From Hydrogenophaga aromaticivorans (GTDB taxonomy: Bacteria; Pseudomonadota; Gammaproteobacteria; Burkholderiales; Burkholderiaceae_C), in NCBI RefSeq assembly GCF_013387465.1, contig NZ_VYGV01000006.1:281638-345637 (forward strand): 64,000 bases of DNA, in the 5' to 3' direction. Positions within the stretch are counted from its first letter, which is position 1; every line of letters begins with the position of its first letter. The notes beneath the pieces are model-generated. The model was not told the DNA's origin. It was given only the letters and a program-made list of their open reading frames with translations, and did not search any database. Made by a program: the position numbers and the translations under genes. Positions 15,951-29,249 of the stretch are shown piece after piece.

Positions 15951-15981
15951 TTGCGCTTGACACCGTGTCAAGGCCAAACAT
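15951..15981 (+). promoter_or_regulatory. copA promoter with CueR-type dyad
   Basis: TTGCGC (15951-15956), a 19-bp spacer and AAACAT (15976-15981). The over-long 19-bp spacer is the hallmark of MerR-activated promoters. A perfect dyad CTTGACAC-C-GTGTCAAG (15956-15972) occupies the spacer, as CueR operators do. It starts about 30 bp before the copA ATG. Confidence 0.65.
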
Positions 15982-16011
15982 CCGCTCCACCCTCAATCAC
16001 TGGAGCCTGTC

Positions 16012-18207
16012 ATGAACACCGCCACCTTGTCGCTCATCGAGCATCAGTTCCCAATCGAAGGCATGACCTGCGCCTCTTGCGTTGGCCGCGTTGAAAAGGC
16101 CTTGAAGGCCGTGGCCGGCGTGAAGGCCGTCAGCGTCAACCTGGCCACCGAGCGGGCCACGGTGAACGCGGCGCCATCCACCACAGGGGCCAGTCTGGTG
16201 GCCGCGGTGCAGAAGGCCGGCTACAGCGTTGGCACAGAGTCGACCGAGGACGGTATTGGCGTACCGTCCAAAAGCAAGGGCGAGCCCTGGTGGCCCGTGG
16301 CGCTGGCCGCCGCGCTGTCGCTGCCCCTGGTTCTTCCCATGCTCGCCATGCTTTTTGGCACCGAATGGACGGTCAACGGCTGGATGCAGCTCGCACTGGC
16401 CACGCCGGTGCAGTTCTGGCTGGGCGCGCGCTTCTACCGCGCGGGTTGGAAGGCGGTGCGCGCTGGCGCTGGCAACATGGATCTGCTGGTGGCCCTGGGC
16501 ACCAGCGCCGGCTACGGTCTGAGCGTCTACCTGCTGTTCAAACACGCGGAACACGGCACGCCGCACCTGTACTTCGAGGCCTCGGCGGTGATCGTCACGC
16601 TGGTGCTGCTGGGCAAATGGCTGGAGTCGCGCGCCAAGCGCCAGACCACCGCCGCCATCGCGGCGCTCAACGCCCTCAAGCCCGAGGTGGCGCGGGTGCG
16701 CACGCCCTCCGGCGACCTGGACGTGCCGATGGCGCGCGTGAAGGTCGGTGACACGGTGGTGATCCGCCCGGGTGAACGCATCCCGGTGGACGGTGTCATC
16801 ACCATCGGCTCCAGCCAGGTGGACGAATCGCTGATCACGGGCGAGAGCCTGCCGGTGGCCAAGCACGCGGGTGACAAGGTCACGGGCGGCGCCGTCAATG
16901 CCGAGGGCCTGTTGCTGGTTGAAACCACCGCCGTGGGCGCCGAGTCCACGCTCTCGCGCATCGTGCGCATGGTCGAGTCGGCCCAGGCCAAGAAGGCCCC
17001 CATTCAGCGCATCGTGGACCGCGTGAGCGCCGTCTTCGTGCCGGTGGTGCTGGTGATCGCTGCGCTCACCCTGCTCGGCTGGGGCCTGGCCACCGGCCAC
17101 TGGGAGCAGGCCATCCTGAATGCGGTGGCGGTGCTGGTGATTGCGTGTCCGTGTGCCCTGGGCCTGGCAACGCCCACCGCCATCATGGCCGGCACCGGTG
17201 TGGCCGCGCGCCAGGGCATTCTGATCAAGGACGCGGAAGCGCTGGAGGTGGCGCACCGCATCGACACTGTCGCGTTCGACAAGACGGGCACGCTCACCGA
17301 AGGCAAACCGACGCTGGTCGCAGCAGTGGCAGCGACCGGTCACGATGACAAGCTGCTGCCCTGGAGTGCCGCCATCCAGGCCGGCAGCGAACACCCGCTG
17401 GCACGCGCCGTGATGAACGCCGCCGAACAGGCTGGCCTGGCCCTGCTCTCGGCCGCCAAAGTGAGCGCTGTGCCTGGACGCGGGATGTCGGCCGAAGTGC
17501 AGGGCCGTGCCTTGCGTCTGGGCAGCCCGCGTTACATGCAGGAACTGGGCGTGGACACATCGGTCCTGGCCGAGCCAGCACGCAAGCTCCAGGACGACGG
17601 GCGCACGGTATCGTGGCTCGCCGATGTGACCGAGTCACCTGCTCTGGTGGGCATGCTGGCCTTTGGCGATGCGCCCAAGGCCAGCGCCATCAACGCCATC
17701 CGAAGCCTGCAGGCCCTGGGCATTCGCACGGTGATGGTCACCGGTGACAACCTGGGCAGCGCCCTGGCGGTGGGCAGTGTGCTCGGCATCGACCACATTG
17801 AGGCCGAGGTGCTGCCCGCGGACAAGGCTGCCATCGTGAACCGCCTGAAAGACGGTGGCCGCTCGGTGGCCATGGTGGGCGATGGCATCAACGACGCACC
17901 GGCACTGGCCTCGGCCGACGTGGGCATCGCCATGTCAACCGGCACCGACGTGGCCATGCACGCCGCCGGCATCACGCTCATGCGCGGCGACCCGGCGCTG
18001 GTGGCCGACGCCATCGACATCTCGCGCCGCACCTACCGCAAGATCCGCCAGAACCTGTTCTGGGCTTTTGCCTACAACGTGATCGGTATCCCGCTGGCGG
18101 CGGCCGGCCTGCTCAACCCGGTGGTGGCCGGCGCGGCCATGGCGCTGAGCAGCGTGAGCGTGGTGAGCAATGCACTGCTGCTGCGGGCTTGGCACAGGAG
18201 AGGCTGA
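16012..18207 (+). CDS. copA: Cu(I)-exporting P1B-type ATPase CopA
   Basis: 731 residues. One N-terminal HMA domain with GMTCASC (Cys20, Cys23); eight membrane segments; the ion-path motif CPC at residues 379-381 specifying Cu(I)/Ag(I); the phosphorylated aspartate in DKTGTLTEG (Asp423); an HP dipeptide in the nucleotide domain (SEHPLARA); and hinge [16 protein letters not shown]. Exports cytoplasmic Cu(I) to the periplasm at the cost of ATP. It is divergent from copZ-cueR under a 19-bp-spacer promoter and converges with the cusA-type gene 14 bp downstream. Distinct from the second ATPase of the island in having HMA rather than YHS domains. Confidence 0.95.
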   Translation: MNTATLSLIEHQFPIEGMTCASCVGRVEKALKAVAGVKAVSVNLATERATVNAAPSTTGASLVAAVQKAGYSVGTESTEDGIGVPSKSKGEPWWPVALAAALSLPLVLPMLAMLFGTEWTVNGWMQLALATPVQFWLGARFYRAGWKAVRAGAGNMDLLVALGTSAGYGLSVYLLFKHAEHGTPHLYFEASAVIVTLVLLGKWLESRAKRQTTAAIAALNALKPEVARVRTPSGDLDVPMARVKVGDTVVIRPGERIPVDGVITIGSSQVDESLITGESLPVAKHAGDKVTGGAVNAEGLLLVETTAVGAESTLSRIVRMVESAQAKKAPIQRIVDRVSAVFVPVVLVIAALTLLGWGLATGHWEQAILNAVAVLVIACPCALGLATPTAIMAGTGVAARQGILIKDAEALEVAHRIDTVAFDKTGTLTEGKPTLVAAVAATGHDDKLLPWSAAIQAGSEHPLARAVMNAAEQAGLALLSAAKVSAVPGRGMSAEVQGRALRLGSPRYMQELGVDTSVLAEPARKLQDDGRTVSWLADVTESPALVGMLAFGDAPKASAINAIRSLQALGIRTVMVTGDNLGSALAVGSVLGIDHIEAEVLPADKAAIVNRLKDGGRSVAMVGDGINDAPALASADVGIAMSTGTDVAMHAAGITLMRGDPALVADAIDISRRTYRKIRQNLFWAFAYNVIGIPLAAAGLLNPVVAGAAMALSSVSVVSNALLLRAWHRRG

Positions 18208-18221
18208 GGTCCAAGGGGGCT

Positions 18222-21200
18222 TCAGTGGATGGATCGATCCGTCTTCGCGGCCACCGCCCCCCTGGGCTTGCGCATCAGCCGGTAAACCACAGGCACCACC
18301 AGCATGGACAGCAGCGGTGCGCTGAGCATGCCGCCGATCATGGGCGCGGCGATGCGTTGCATCACTTCGCTGCCTGCACCCTCGCCCCAGAACAGGGGCA
18401 GCAGGCCGGCCACGATCACCGCCACCGTCATCGCCTTGGGCCGCACACGCAAGACCGCGCCTTCGCGGATCGCGTCGAGCAGGTCGGTGTCGCTGTCCAG
18501 CCCCTGCTCCAGCCGCGCGGCCCAGGCCTGCTTCAGGTACAGCAGCATGATCACGCCGAACTCGGCCGCCACGCCGGCCAGCGCGATGAAGCCCACCACG
18601 CTGGCCACCGACAGGTTGTGTCCCAGCGCCCAGAGCAGCCAGATGCCACCGATGAGGGCGAAGGGCAGCGTCGCCATGATGAGCAGGGCCTCGTCGAGGC
18701 GGCGGAAGGTCAGGTACAGCAGCAGGAAGATCACCAGCAGCGTGAACGGCACCACCAGCTTGAGCTGCGCGCTGGCGCGCTCCAGAAACTCGAACTGGCC
18801 CGACCATGACACCGAATAGCCGGCCGGCAGCACCACTTTTTCGGTGACGGCCTTTTGCATGTCCAGCACGGCGCCGCGCAGGTCGCGGTCGCGGATGTCC
18901 ACATAAACGAACCCTGCCAGGCGCGCGTTTTCGCTGCGCAGCATGGGCGGGCCGTCGGCGATGCGCAGGCGCGCCACGTCGGCGAGCACGAGCCGCTGGC
19001 CACGCGGGGTGACGATGGGCAGATCACGCAGGGCGGCGAGCGAGTCGCGCGCGTCGCGCGGGTAACGCAGGTTGATCGGATAACGCTGCAGCCCCTCCAC
19101 GGTTTCACCGATGTTCATGCCACCCACCGCGCCCGAGACCACGTCCTGCACGTCGGCGATGTTCAGACCGTAGCGCGCCGCTTCGTCGCGGCGGATGTCG
19201 ACGTCGATGTAGCGCCCGCCGCTCAGGCGCTCGGCCAGCGCGCTGGTGACACCAGGCACACCCTTGACCACCGTTTCAATCTGCTGCGTGAGGCGGTTGA
19301 TGGTGGCCAGGTCGGCGCCAGCGACCTTCACACCCACCGGGCTCTTGATACCGGTGGCGAGCATGTCGATGCGGTTGCGGATCGGTGGCACCCAGATGTT
19401 GGCCAGTCCGGGCACACGCACCGTGCGGTCCAGCTCGTCCACCAGCTTGCCCGGCGTCATGCCCGCGCGCCATTGCTCGCGCGGCTTGAACTGGATGGTG
19501 GTCTCGAACATCTCCAGCGGCGCCGGGTCGGTGGCGCTGTCGGCGCGGCCGGCCTTGCCGTACACGCTGTGCACCTCGGGAACGGTCTTGATCAGGCGGT
19601 CGGTCTGCTGCAGCAGTTCGACGGCCTTGGCGGCCGACAGGCTGGGCAGCGCGGTCGGCATGTAGAGCAGGTCGCCCTCGTCCATCGGCGGCATGAACTC
19701 GGCGCCGATGTGCTGCAGCGGCCAGACGCTCAAACCCAGCAGCACGGCGGCCACCAGCAGCGTGCGCTTCGGCCCCTTGAGAACGGCGTCCAGCACAGGT
19801 CGGTACAGCGCGATCAGGCCCCGGTTCAGTGGGTTGGCGGTTTCTTCGGGAATGCGCCCACGCACCAGGTAGCCCATCAGCACAGGGATGAGGGTTACCG
19901 CAAGGCCCGCAGCCGCAGCCATGGCGTAGGTCTTGGTGTAAGCCAGTGGCGCGAACAGCCGCCCCTCCTGCGCCTGCAGGGTGAACACCGGAATGAAGCT
20001 CAGGGTGATGATCAGCAGCGAGAAGAACAAGGCCGGGCCGACCTCTGCCGCAGCATTGCCAATCACTTGCCAGCGTCTTTCGCCTTCGAGCGTCTCACCC
20101 GGATGTTCGTGCGCCCAGCGCTCCAGGTGCTTGTGGGCGTTTTCGATCATCACCACCGCCGCATCGACCATGGCACCGATGGCGATGGCGATGCCGCCGA
20201 GCGACATGATGTTGGCGTTCACGCCCTGCTGGTGCATCACGATGAAGGCCGCCAGAATGCCCAGCGGCAGCGAGACGATGGCCACCAGGGCGCTGCGCAG
20301 GTGAAACAGGAACAGCGCGCACACCAGGGCGACCACACCAAATTCTTCCAGCAGCTTGATCCCCAGATTGTTGGCCGCGCGATGAATCAGCCCAGAGCGG
20401 TCGTACACGGGCACGATCTCCACCCCCTCGGGCAAACCACGCTGCAGCTCCGCCAGCCGCGCCTTGACGGCTCCAATGGTCTTCAAGGCGTTCTTGCCCG
20501 AACGCATGATCACCACCCCACCGACCGCTTCGCCCTCGCCGTTGAGCTCACCGATGCCGCGCCGCATCTCGGGCCCGATCTGCACGCGCGCCACGTCGCC
20601 CAGGCGCACCGACACACCGGCGTCGGTGGTCTTCAATGGCAGCGCCCGGAAGTCGTCCAGGGTTTTCAGGTAGCCGTTGGCGCGCACCGCGTATTCGGCC
20701 TCGCCGAGTTCCAGCACCGAGCCGCCGGCCTCCTGGTTGCCGCGGTCCACGGCCTCGCTCACCATCTGCTGCGTGATGCCGTTGGCCGCCAGTTTGTCCG
20801 GGTCGAGCACGATCTGGTGCTGTCGCACCATGCCGCCGATGCTGGCGACCTCGGCCACGTCCGGCACGGTCTTGAGCTCGAAGCGCAGGAACCAGTCCTG
20901 CAGCGAGCGCAGCTGGGCCAGGTCCTGCCGCCCGGTGCGGTCGATCAGCGCGTACTGGTAGATCCAGCCCACACCCGTGGCGTCGGGGCCGAGCGATGAC
21001 TTCGCTGTGGCCGGCAGGCGGGACTGCACCTGGTTAAGGTATTCGAGCACCCGCGAGCGCGCCCAGTACAGGTCCACGCCGTCGTCGAACAGCACGTAGA
21101 CGAAGCTGTCGCCAAACATGGAGAACCCGCGAACCGCCTTGGCGCCGGGCACCGAGAGCATGGTGGTGGTCAGCGGGTAGGTGACCTGGTTTTCCACCAG

Positions 21201-21377
21201 CTGCGGCGCCTGCCCGGGCCAGCTGGTGCGGATGATGACCTGCGTGTCCGACAGGTCGGGCAGCGCGTCCAGCGGCGTGCGCAGCATCGACACCACGCCC
21301 CAGGCGGTGATCATCACCGTGGCCATCAGGACCAGGAAGCGGTTGGCGATGCTCCAGTGGATCAGGCGCGCGATCAT
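18222..21377 (-). CDS. cusA: CusA-type heavy-metal RND efflux pump
   Basis: 1051 residues, the size of HME-RND pumps. Twelve membrane helices in two halves with large periplasmic loops. Signatures: N-terminal [13 protein letters not shown], the proton-relay region [16 protein letters not shown] in helix 4, and the second-half [19 protein letters not shown] where HME pumps keep the A-E pair. Multiple methionines in the periplasmic cleft fit Cu(I)/Ag(I). Its start overlaps the stop of the adaptor gene (ATGA). Forms a tripartite exporter with the adaptor and the outer-membrane channel encoded upstream on the same strand. Confidence 0.93.
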   Translation of the reverse strand: MIARLIHWSIANRFLVLMATVMITAWGVVSMLRTPLDALPDLSDTQVIIRTSWPGQAPQLVENQVTYPLTTTMLSVPGAKAVRGFSMFGDSFVYVLFDDGVDLYWARSRVLEYLNQVQSRLPATAKSSLGPDATGVGWIYQYALIDRTGRQDLAQLRSLQDWFLRFELKTVPDVAEVASIGGMVRQHQIVLDPDKLAANGITQQMVSEAVDRGNQEAGGSVLELGEAEYAVRANGYLKTLDDFRALPLKTTDAGVSVRLGDVARVQIGPEMRRGIGELNGEGEAVGGVVIMRSGKNALKTIGAVKARLAELQRGLPEGVEIVPVYDRSGLIHRAANNLGIKLLEEFGVVALVCALFLFHLRSALVAIVSLPLGILAAFIVMHQQGVNANIMSLGGIAIAIGAMVDAAVVMIENAHKHLERWAHEHPGETLEGERRWQVIGNAAAEVGPALFFSLLIITLSFIPVFTLQAQEGRLFAPLAYTKTYAMAAAAGLAVTLIPVLMGYLVRGRIPEETANPLNRGLIALYRPVLDAVLKGPKRTLLVAAVLLGLSVWPLQHIGAEFMPPMDEGDLLYMPTALPSLSAAKAVELLQQTDRLIKTVPEVHSVYGKAGRADSATDPAPLEMFETTIQFKPREQWRAGMTPGKLVDELDRTVRVPGLANIWVPPIRNRIDMLATGIKSPVGVKVAGADLATINRLTQQIETVVKGVPGVTSALAERLSGGRYIDVDIRRDEAARYGLNIADVQDVVSGAVGGMNIGETVEGLQRYPINLRYPRDARDSLAALRDLPIVTPRGQRLVLADVARLRIADGPPMLRSENARLAGFVYVDIRDRDLRGAVLDMQKAVTEKVVLPAGYSVSWSGQFEFLERASAQLKLVVPFTLLVIFLLLYLTFRRLDEALLIMATLPFALIGGIWLLWALGHNLSVASVVGFIALAGVAAEFGVIMLLYLKQAWAARLEQGLDSDTDLLDAIREGAVLRVRPKAMTVAVIVAGLLPLFWGEGAGSEVMQRIAAPMIGGMLSAPLLSMLVVPVVYRLMRKPRGAVAAKTDRSIH

Positions 21378-23014
21378 CGTTGCGCTCCGGTGGCCGCGGG
21401 TTCGATGCGCGTGATCTGCGGCACGTCGCCGTCGCGCGTTTCAAATTCGATGCGCACCGCGCTGCCTGCAGACAGGTTCTTGGGCCGCTGGTCGGCCGGG
21501 GGCAACTGGAAATCCATGCTCATGGCCGGCCATTTGAGGGCAGGTATGGCCGGGTGTTGCAAGGTCACCGTGTTGCCGTCCACCGCTTCGACCAGGGCAT
21601 CCGTCTGGTGGGTCGTGGGCAGGCTGGCCGCTGGTTTTTCGGAACCAGCCTCTGGCGCCGGGCTCAACCGCGCCAGCAAGCCGTTGAGGCTGGCCTCAGA
21701 GTCGATCAGGAACTGGCCCGAACGCACCACCTTTTGCCCGGCTTGCAGACCTTGCAGGATCTCGGTCTGGTCGCCCGCTTCGCGCCCGGTGCGCACCTCG
21801 ACCGGCGAGAAGCGGCCCTCGCCCTCGGCCAGCATCACCACGCTGCGCTGGCCGGTGTGGATCACCGCGTCACTGGGCAGCAGCAACACGTTCCTGGCGC
21901 TGGGGTTGGCGAAGCGCATCTGCACAAACATGCCCGGCACCAGCCGGCCTTGGGGGTTGGCAAGTTCGAGCCGCGCCTTGATCGTGCGCGTGGCCGGGTC
22001 GACCGAGGGCAGCAGCGCCTGCAGGCGACCGGTGAAGGTCTGGCCTGGGGCGGCCGTGCTGGTGGCGCTGACTTGCGTGCCCGGCTGGAGCTGGGCGGCC
22101 TGGCTCTCGGGCACCTGGCCTTCAGCCCACACGGCGTTTGTGCCCTGCAGCCGCAGCAAGGCCATGCCCGGCATCACGGTAGCGCCTTCGCTCACCATCA
22201 GTTCCGTGACCACGCCGGCGAGAGGCGCGGTGAGCGTGAAGCGGGGCTGCAGGCTGCCGCTGCGCAGCACGCGCTGAATCTGGGCGGGGCTCATGCCCGC
22301 CTGGCGCATGCGCTGCGCGGCGGCGTCGCGCAGGGGCACCAACTGCGGGTCCTGTTCGGCCATGCGGGCCACCGCCAGGTACTCTTCCTGCGCCGCCACC
22401 CAGCTGGGCACGTAGATGTCGGCCAGCGGCGCACCCTGTGCGACGCGGTCCTGCGTGGCGCGCACGTGCAGGCGTTCGACGAAACCCAGCGATCGTGCAC
22501 TGACCAGCACCTGGTCGCGTTCGTTCCAGGCCACGTTGCCGGCCACCGACACCGAGCTGTCCAGCCGGCCTTCGGTCACTTCCACCGTGCGCAGCCCGAG
22601 GTTTTGTTGCGTGCGGGCGCTCACGGTGACGCCGCTGGCATCGGCCGCTTGGCCGCCGGCGTAGCGGGGCACCAGCAGCATGTCCATGAAGGGCGACTTG
22701 CCGGGTGCGTCGAAGTTCTTGCCCGGCACCATGGGGTCGTGGTAGTTGAGGATTCTCAGCCCGGTCACCGGGTCCACGTCTCCGGCCTTCAATCCGTCGC
22801 GCATGTGGCGCTCGGTGGCTTCGAAACCCTGCGTGATGGTCCAGGCGCCGGGGTCCTGGGTGGATGGGGTGGTCCCATCTGCGCTCGTGGGCGCACCCTG
22901 GGGCATGGCCATGGACATGCCGGCGTTCATGCCGACGGTCCAGGCACCGTAACCCACGGCGCTCAAGGTGGCCAGGGCGACAGCCGTCAGCCCGATCCAG
23001 TTGGATGTTTTCAT
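21374..23014 (-). CDS. cusB: CusB-type periplasmic adaptor fused to a CusF-like domain
   Basis: 546 residues from ATG 23014 ([15 protein letters not shown] signal anchor). Order of parts: membrane anchor; Met-rich segment; a metal-binding region at [20 protein letters not shown] with M-DM-LLVP following, related to the HMBD motif; barrel-sandwich, helical hairpin and beta-barrel domains of an RND adaptor (ETRYVP-like [12 protein letters not shown]); and after about residue 460 a CusF-like domain with its Cu(I) motif [16 protein letters not shown] (Trp plus two Met). In E. coli CusB and CusF are separate proteins. It follows the outer-membrane gene by 4 bp and overlaps cusA. Confidence 0.9.
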   Translation of the reverse strand: MKTSNWIGLTAVALATLSAVGYGAWTVGMNAGMSMAMPQGAPTSADGTTPSTQDPGAWTITQGFEATERHMRDGLKAGDVDPVTGLRILNYHDPMVPGKNFDAPGKSPFMDMLLVPRYAGGQAADASGVTVSARTQQNLGLRTVEVTEGRLDSSVSVAGNVAWNERDQVLVSARSLGFVERLHVRATQDRVAQGAPLADIYVPSWVAAQEEYLAVARMAEQDPQLVPLRDAAAQRMRQAGMSPAQIQRVLRSGSLQPRFTLTAPLAGVVTELMVSEGATVMPGMALLRLQGTNAVWAEGQVPESQAAQLQPGTQVSATSTAAPGQTFTGRLQALLPSVDPATRTIKARLELANPQGRLVPGMFVQMRFANPSARNVLLLPSDAVIHTGQRSVVMLAEGEGRFSPVEVRTGREAGDQTEILQGLQAGQKVVRSGQFLIDSEASLNGLLARLSPAPEAGSEKPAASLPTTHQTDALVEAVDGNTVTLQHPAIPALKWPAMSMDFQLPPADQRPKNLSAGSAVRIEFETRDGDVPQITRIEPAATGAQR

Positions 23015-23018
23015 GGGG

Positions 23019-24404
23019 TCAGTCCTTTTGGGTTGCGGCTGCAGTCGGGGCGAGGGGCGCGGCGTCTGTGGGTGAAGCGTCGGGCAGGAGGTACGCCAGC
23101 CGGGCCCATAGGCGGGCGGTCGAGAGGTGCAGCTCGACGCGCTCCATCTCCAGGGCCAGCGCCATGCGTCGTGCGGCGAGCACATCCCCCAGCCGGGCGT
23201 TGCCGCCGCGGTAGGCCGCCTGTGCCAGGTCCACGCGCTGGCGCGCCCAGGGCAGGCGCTCGCGGTCGATCAGCGCCAGCTGTTCCAGACCGGCCCGCCA
23301 GGCGGCCAGCCAGCGCTCGGTCTCGGCGAGCGCCTCGCGCGCCCGTTCTTCGCGCTCGGCCTGCAGTTCGTCCACGCGCGCCAGGCGCGCGGCGAGCACA
23401 CGGTCTTGACGCTGCGGCCGGTCCCATTGCAGCGGCACCGACACCGCCAGCGACACCATGTTGTCGAAGCGCGGGCGCCGGTGGCTGAACATCAGCTCGC
23501 CGCTCCAGTCGGGCTGTCGATCCTGTCGCGCCAGCTCGGCGTCGGCCTCGGCGCTGGCGAGACGCGCGCTTGCCAGCGCGAGGTCCGGGTGTTGCTGCAG
23601 CTGGGGCGCGAAGCCATTGGTCGACAGCGCCAATGGGGTCAGCGCGGGCGCATCGCCCAAGGGTTGATCGGGGTTGGTTCCGGTCCAGCGGGCCAGCGCC
23701 TGGCGCGCGTTGACCAGACCGGCCTCGGCACCAAGCAGGGCTTGCTGCGCCTGGGTGACCGCGTCGCGCGCATTCAACCAGTCCACCGACGGGCTGTTGG
23801 CGCCAGCGGGCAGAGCGCCGCGGGTGGCCGCTTCGGCGGCCTGGAGCTGCAGGCGGTTCTCGTTCAGTTGCGCACGCAGCAGCGAGACCCGCTGTTCCTG
23901 GGCGTGCCTTTCAAACCAGGCGATGGCGGTGTCGCGCCGCAGGCTGGCCGCGCGCTGTGCCCGCGTGGCCAGGGCCACGTCTGCTTCGCGCTCGAAGCGT
24001 TGCGAGCGGGCCTGGCGCTTGCCCTCGGCGGGGAACGCCTGCATCAGCGAAACGGCTTTGCTGGTCATGGGCTCGGCCGATGTGCTGAAGCGGTTGTCGC
24101 CTTCGATGGGCAGGCTGTTGAGCGAGAACCGCAGCACCGGGTCGGGTCGCTGACCCGCTGCCACGGCAGCCTCTCTGGCCGAGCGGGCGGCCGCATCCTG
24201 CGCGTTCAGGGCCTGCGAGCGCGCCAGTGCGGCTTGAACAGCCGCAGCAAGAACGAGCGGCTCGTTGTTCGATGCCCGGACGGGCGATGCGACGCCCAGC
24301 CACAGGGCGATCAGCAGGGCGGTGGCTTGGAAAAGGCGGTTGGGCGCGACGGCGCGTACCACCGGCCTCTCGGGCCGGCTCATGGCCGTTGGAAGGGTTG
24401 ACAT
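23019..24404 (-). CDS. cusC: CusC-type outer-membrane channel (TolC family)
   Basis: 461 residues from ATG 24404 (GGAGCAGAGAT upstream). A signal peptide ends at VRASNN. The body is long amphipathic helices with the duplicated TolC-family pattern (LAAAVQAALARSQALNAQ..., later LALASARLASAEADAELARQ). Forms the outer-membrane duct of the metal efflux pump. It is the second gene of a minus-strand unit: Cys-rich protein, channel, adaptor, pump. No lipobox cysteine is seen, unlike E. coli CusC. Confidence 0.85.
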   Translation of the reverse strand: MSTLPTAMSRPERPVVRAVAPNRLFQATALLIALWLGVASPVRASNNEPLVLAAAVQAALARSQALNAQDAAARSAREAAVAAGQRPDPVLRFSLNSLPIEGDNRFSTSAEPMTSKAVSLMQAFPAEGKRQARSQRFEREADVALATRAQRAASLRRDTAIAWFERHAQEQRVSLLRAQLNENRLQLQAAEAATRGALPAGANSPSVDWLNARDAVTQAQQALLGAEAGLVNARQALARWTGTNPDQPLGDAPALTPLALSTNGFAPQLQQHPDLALASARLASAEADAELARQDRQPDWSGELMFSHRRPRFDNMVSLAVSVPLQWDRPQRQDRVLAARLARVDELQAEREERAREALAETERWLAAWRAGLEQLALIDRERLPWARQRVDLAQAAYRGGNARLGDVLAARRMALALEMERVELHLSTARLWARLAYLLPDASPTDAAPLAPTAAATQKD

Positions 24405-24512
24405 ATCTCTGCTCCATGAAGATGAACATGGGCTGCGCACGACACAGGCGGGCAGCCACATCACGGAAGGCGCACCAGCCTCAGCAGCGGCGCGCGGTCC
24501 GGATCAACGGAG

Positions 24513-24881
24513 TCAGAGGGTGGGTGGGCGCCAGACGCTGGCGGGAGCGCCGCGCGGTGGCGTGGGCGTGGCGGTCACGAGCAGCACGCTCGTCGGCAAG
24601 GCCTGAACGATGGGCTGCAAGGGCGCTGTGAGCCAGCCGGTGGGCGCCTGGCACTCCTGGCCGGTTTTGCAGAGTTTGCCGGTCAACGCCACGGTCGCCG
24701 CGTCATTGCAGCAGTCTACGATGTCGTCCATCTCACCGAGGTCGGCCATTTCTCCGCTGGCGGCGTCGGCTTGCATCGCCACCATGTCGCCCATGGGGCA
24801 AGGCGCTTGCACGCCCGCGCCCGCAGCCCAGCCCTGGAGCGGGATGGCCAGGCACAGCAAGAGGGCAATGAGCAAACGCAT
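24513..24881 (-). CDS. Small secreted Cys-rich protein at head of the cus operon
   Basis: 122 residues with a clear signal peptide (MRLLIALLLCLAIPLQGWAA). The mature part carries six cysteines, in APCPMGDM, DIVDCCNDAATV and GKLCKTGQECQAP, plus several Met and acidic residues; the tail is Pro/Thr-rich and ends in PPTL. I know similar unnamed proteins at the start of cus-type operons in betaproteobacteria. The cysteine layout suggests periplasmic metal binding or disulfides. It precedes the channel gene by 108 bp. Function unknown. Confidence 0.7.
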   Translation of the reverse strand: MRLLIALLLCLAIPLQGWAAGAGVQAPCPMGDMVAMQADAASGEMADLGEMDDIVDCCNDAATVALTGKLCKTGQECQAPTGWLTAPLQPIVQALPTSVLLVTATPTPPRGAPASVWRPPTL

Positions 24882-24938
24882 GAAGGAATTTTAGGTGGGT
24901 GTGGAGAACGCGTCGTACTTTTTTGCGTTTGATATGGC

Positions 24939-25463
24939 TCAGCGACGGCGCCAGACAAGCACTGCAACGATCGACATCGACAGGTAGTTGGCAACCATGA
25001 ACCACGGCGTGTTCCAGGCCAGCCCATCAAAACCCCAATAGGTCACCGGATAAAAAACGGGGGAGGGATAGAACTCAGCGGAGTGCGTGAACACGTCGAT
25101 CAGGATGTGCGACCACCAGCCCAACAAGGGAATCCAGAAACGGCCCAACCACATCCAGCTGATGGCAGTGACCACACCGGCCACCAGGGCGCTGTGCATC
25201 ACACAATGCAGGTGGTGGGTGAGTTCCGTGACGACCGGAGACAGCGCAGGCTCATACCCCGGCAGAGCGTTGGCGTAGGCCAGCAGGACTGTCCAGCCGT
25301 CGTGCGAGAACAGCGCGAGATAAAGCAACGGCAACAACTGAGCGAGGTCGGGCACCACGGCCAGACCCAACGCCAACACCGTGGTTCGGCGGTCCAGGCG
25401 CCGATGCCGATGCATCCACGCGGCACCGACGCCCACCCACAGACCGTGTGCCAGGATGTCCAC
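24939..25463 (-). CDS. Membrane-bound metal-dependent hydrolase-like protein (DUF457/YdjM type)
   Basis: 174 residues from GTG 25463, three bases after the stop of the upstream ATPase gene. Several membrane helices and the conserved His/Asp pattern are visible: an N-terminal MDILAHGLWVG with AHG, VVPDLAQLLP, and GWWSHILIDVFTHS, typical of the YdjM/DUF457 family of inner-membrane proteins with putative metal sites. It is the last gene of the long minus-strand copper operon; its role in metal resistance is not established. The same frame stays open into the ATPase gene but that upstream part is only a shadow. Confidence 0.75.
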   Translation of the reverse strand: MDILAHGLWVGVGAAWMHRHRRLDRRTTVLALGLAVVPDLAQLLPLLYLALFSHDGWTVLLAYANALPGYEPALSPVVTELTHHLHCVMHSALVAGVVTAISWMWLGRFWIPLLGWWSHILIDVFTHSAEFYPSPVFYPVTYWGFDGLAWNTPWFMVANYLSMSIVAVLVWRRR

Positions 25464-25465
25464 GG

Positions 25466-27829
<2,364 letters not shown>

Positions 27830-27891
27830 GGCGTTCTCCTTCCAGGCCGCTGCACACCAGGGCGACCCGATGGCATGACCCCGTTTGTTTT

Positions 27892-28974
27892 TCAAGGACT
27901 CACGCTGATCCCGTTGGGTCCGACGCCCACGGCGACGGTGGCAACGGACTTGCGCGACCGGACATCAATGACCGACACCGTGTTCGCATAGAGATTGGTC
28001 ACGTAGGCATGGCGCCCATCGTTTCCCACCACCACGCCGTGGGCGCCGATGCCCGTTTGGATGCGCTGCGTGCTGAAGGTGGAGAGATCGATCACGCTCA
28101 CAGTATTGCCGGGGCTCTTGCGGCTGCCCTGATTGGCCACAAAGAGGAAGCGGTTGTCGGGTGTCGCATAGAGCTGGATCGGCACATTGCCGACCCGCAC
28201 TTTGTGGATCACCTTGCGGCTGACCGGGTCGATGACGGCGACGCTGGCCTCTTGCGACAGGGACACGAAGGCCAGCCGACTGTCGGACGTGAAGCCCACC
28301 TGAGCGGGGCCCTTGCCCACGGGGATCTGGCTGATTTCCTTGCGGCTTTCCGTGTCGATGACCGACACCGTTCCGCCCTTCAGGTTCGCGACATACGCCT
28401 GCTTGCCATCCGGACTCAGCCGGATGCCGTGAGGAAATTCTCCGGTCGGAATGGTGTCGACGACCTTGAGCGATTTGGTATCCACCACGCTGAGGGTGTT
28501 GTCGCCACCATTGGTGACGTAAGCCCAGCGGCCGTCGGCAGACACCACCACATGGGCCGGGTGTTTGCCCACCACCACGCGGGCGACCACCTCGTCGGTT
28601 TCCGTGTCGATGGACCAGACTTCGCCAGCTTGGGACATGGCGCCGTGTTCGGCGGTCGACATGCCCGCATGGGCCATGCCGGCAGCGGCGGATTTAGGGG
28701 TGCCGTTGTTGGTGACCCAGGCCAGCTTTCCATCGGGTGACACCTGGACGTTGTGCGCTCCCGCACCCACCGCAACGTGCCGAGTGAGCTTGAAGGTTTC
28801 GGCGTTGATCACGCTGACGGTGCCGGCACCTTCATTGGCCACGAATATCTTGCGATCGGCGGCGTGAACAGACAGGCTGCCGGCCAGCAGCACTGCTGAT
28901 ACGAGGGCCTGTGTCCAGGCAGAAAATTGGGGTTTCACAGGTGTCTCCGGGTTGAAGGATCGATGCCGTTGCAT
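27892..28974 (-). CDS. YncE-like periplasmic beta-propeller protein
   Basis: 360 residues from ATG 28974; an in-frame TTG at 29013 is an alternative. A signal peptide ends at LSVHA-AD. The mature protein is a run of seven or so repeats of the form 'V-SVID-(T)-(K)-I-VG--P-(G/A)-(A/V)-(V/F)-S-DGR-AYV-N', the 40-residue beta-propeller blades of the YncE/YVTN family. One loop carries a Met/His-rich insertion ([16 protein letters not shown]) that could bind copper. It lies in the copper operon, 62 bp before the ATPase start. Ligand unknown. Confidence 0.82.
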   Translation of the reverse strand: MQRHRSFNPETPVKPQFSAWTQALVSAVLLAGSLSVHAADRKIFVANEGAGTVSVINAETFKLTRHVAVGAGAHNVQVSPDGKLAWVTNNGTPKSAAAGMAHAGMSTAEHGAMSQAGEVWSIDTETDEVVARVVVGKHPAHVVVSADGRWAYVTNGGDNTLSVVDTKSLKVVDTIPTGEFPHGIRLSPDGKQAYVANLKGGTVSVIDTESRKEISQIPVGKGPAQVGFTSDSRLAFVSLSQEASVAVIDPVSRKVIHKVRVGNVPIQLYATPDNRFLFVANQGSRKSPGNTVSVIDLSTFSTQRIQTGIGAHGVVVGNDGRHAYVTNLYANTVSVIDVRSRKSVATVAVGVGPNGISVSP

Positions 28975-29029
28975 GGTCGTGGGTGAGCGTCCGTTGGTGC
29001 CGGACGTTGTCAATGGGCCGAGAGGCGTT

Positions 29030-29197
29030 TCAGGCTTTCACCGTGAAGCGCAGCATCACTCCCGCTTCGGCGTGTTCATGTGAGTGGCAGTGAAAAACGT
29101 GGTCCTGATCGCCCACGAGCGGGTGGGCGAAGTCGATGGCAACCCGCGCCGATTCGCCGGGCCACACGTGCACGGTGTCGATGACACCCTGATCCTG
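29030..29197 (-). pseudogene. C-terminal remnant of a multicopper oxidase
   Basis: In the minus-strand frame ending at TGA 29030-29032, 55 codons read from an in-frame stop at 29198-29200. They match the last cupredoxin domain of multicopper oxidases: VIDTVHVWPGESARVAI, then VFHCHSHEHAEAGVMLRF, which is the HCHxxxH(x4)M motif joining the type 1 and trinuclear copper sites. The rest of the enzyme (over 350 residues) is gone. The overlapping frame giving a 65-residue open frame from 29253 is not the true one. The intact multicopper oxidase of the island is at 31453-32841. Confidence 0.75.
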
Positions 29198-29249
29198 TCA
29201 CCCAGTTTTCGCGGGCACCGCGTTGCACGCTCAACGCCGCCGTCGCCCG

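Noticed and set aside
18855..20999. 714-codon open frame on the plus strand opposite cusA
   Set aside because: Antisense shadow of a GC-rich gene: His/Arg/Gln-rich, no family resemblance, while the minus strand encodes an unmistakable RND pump.
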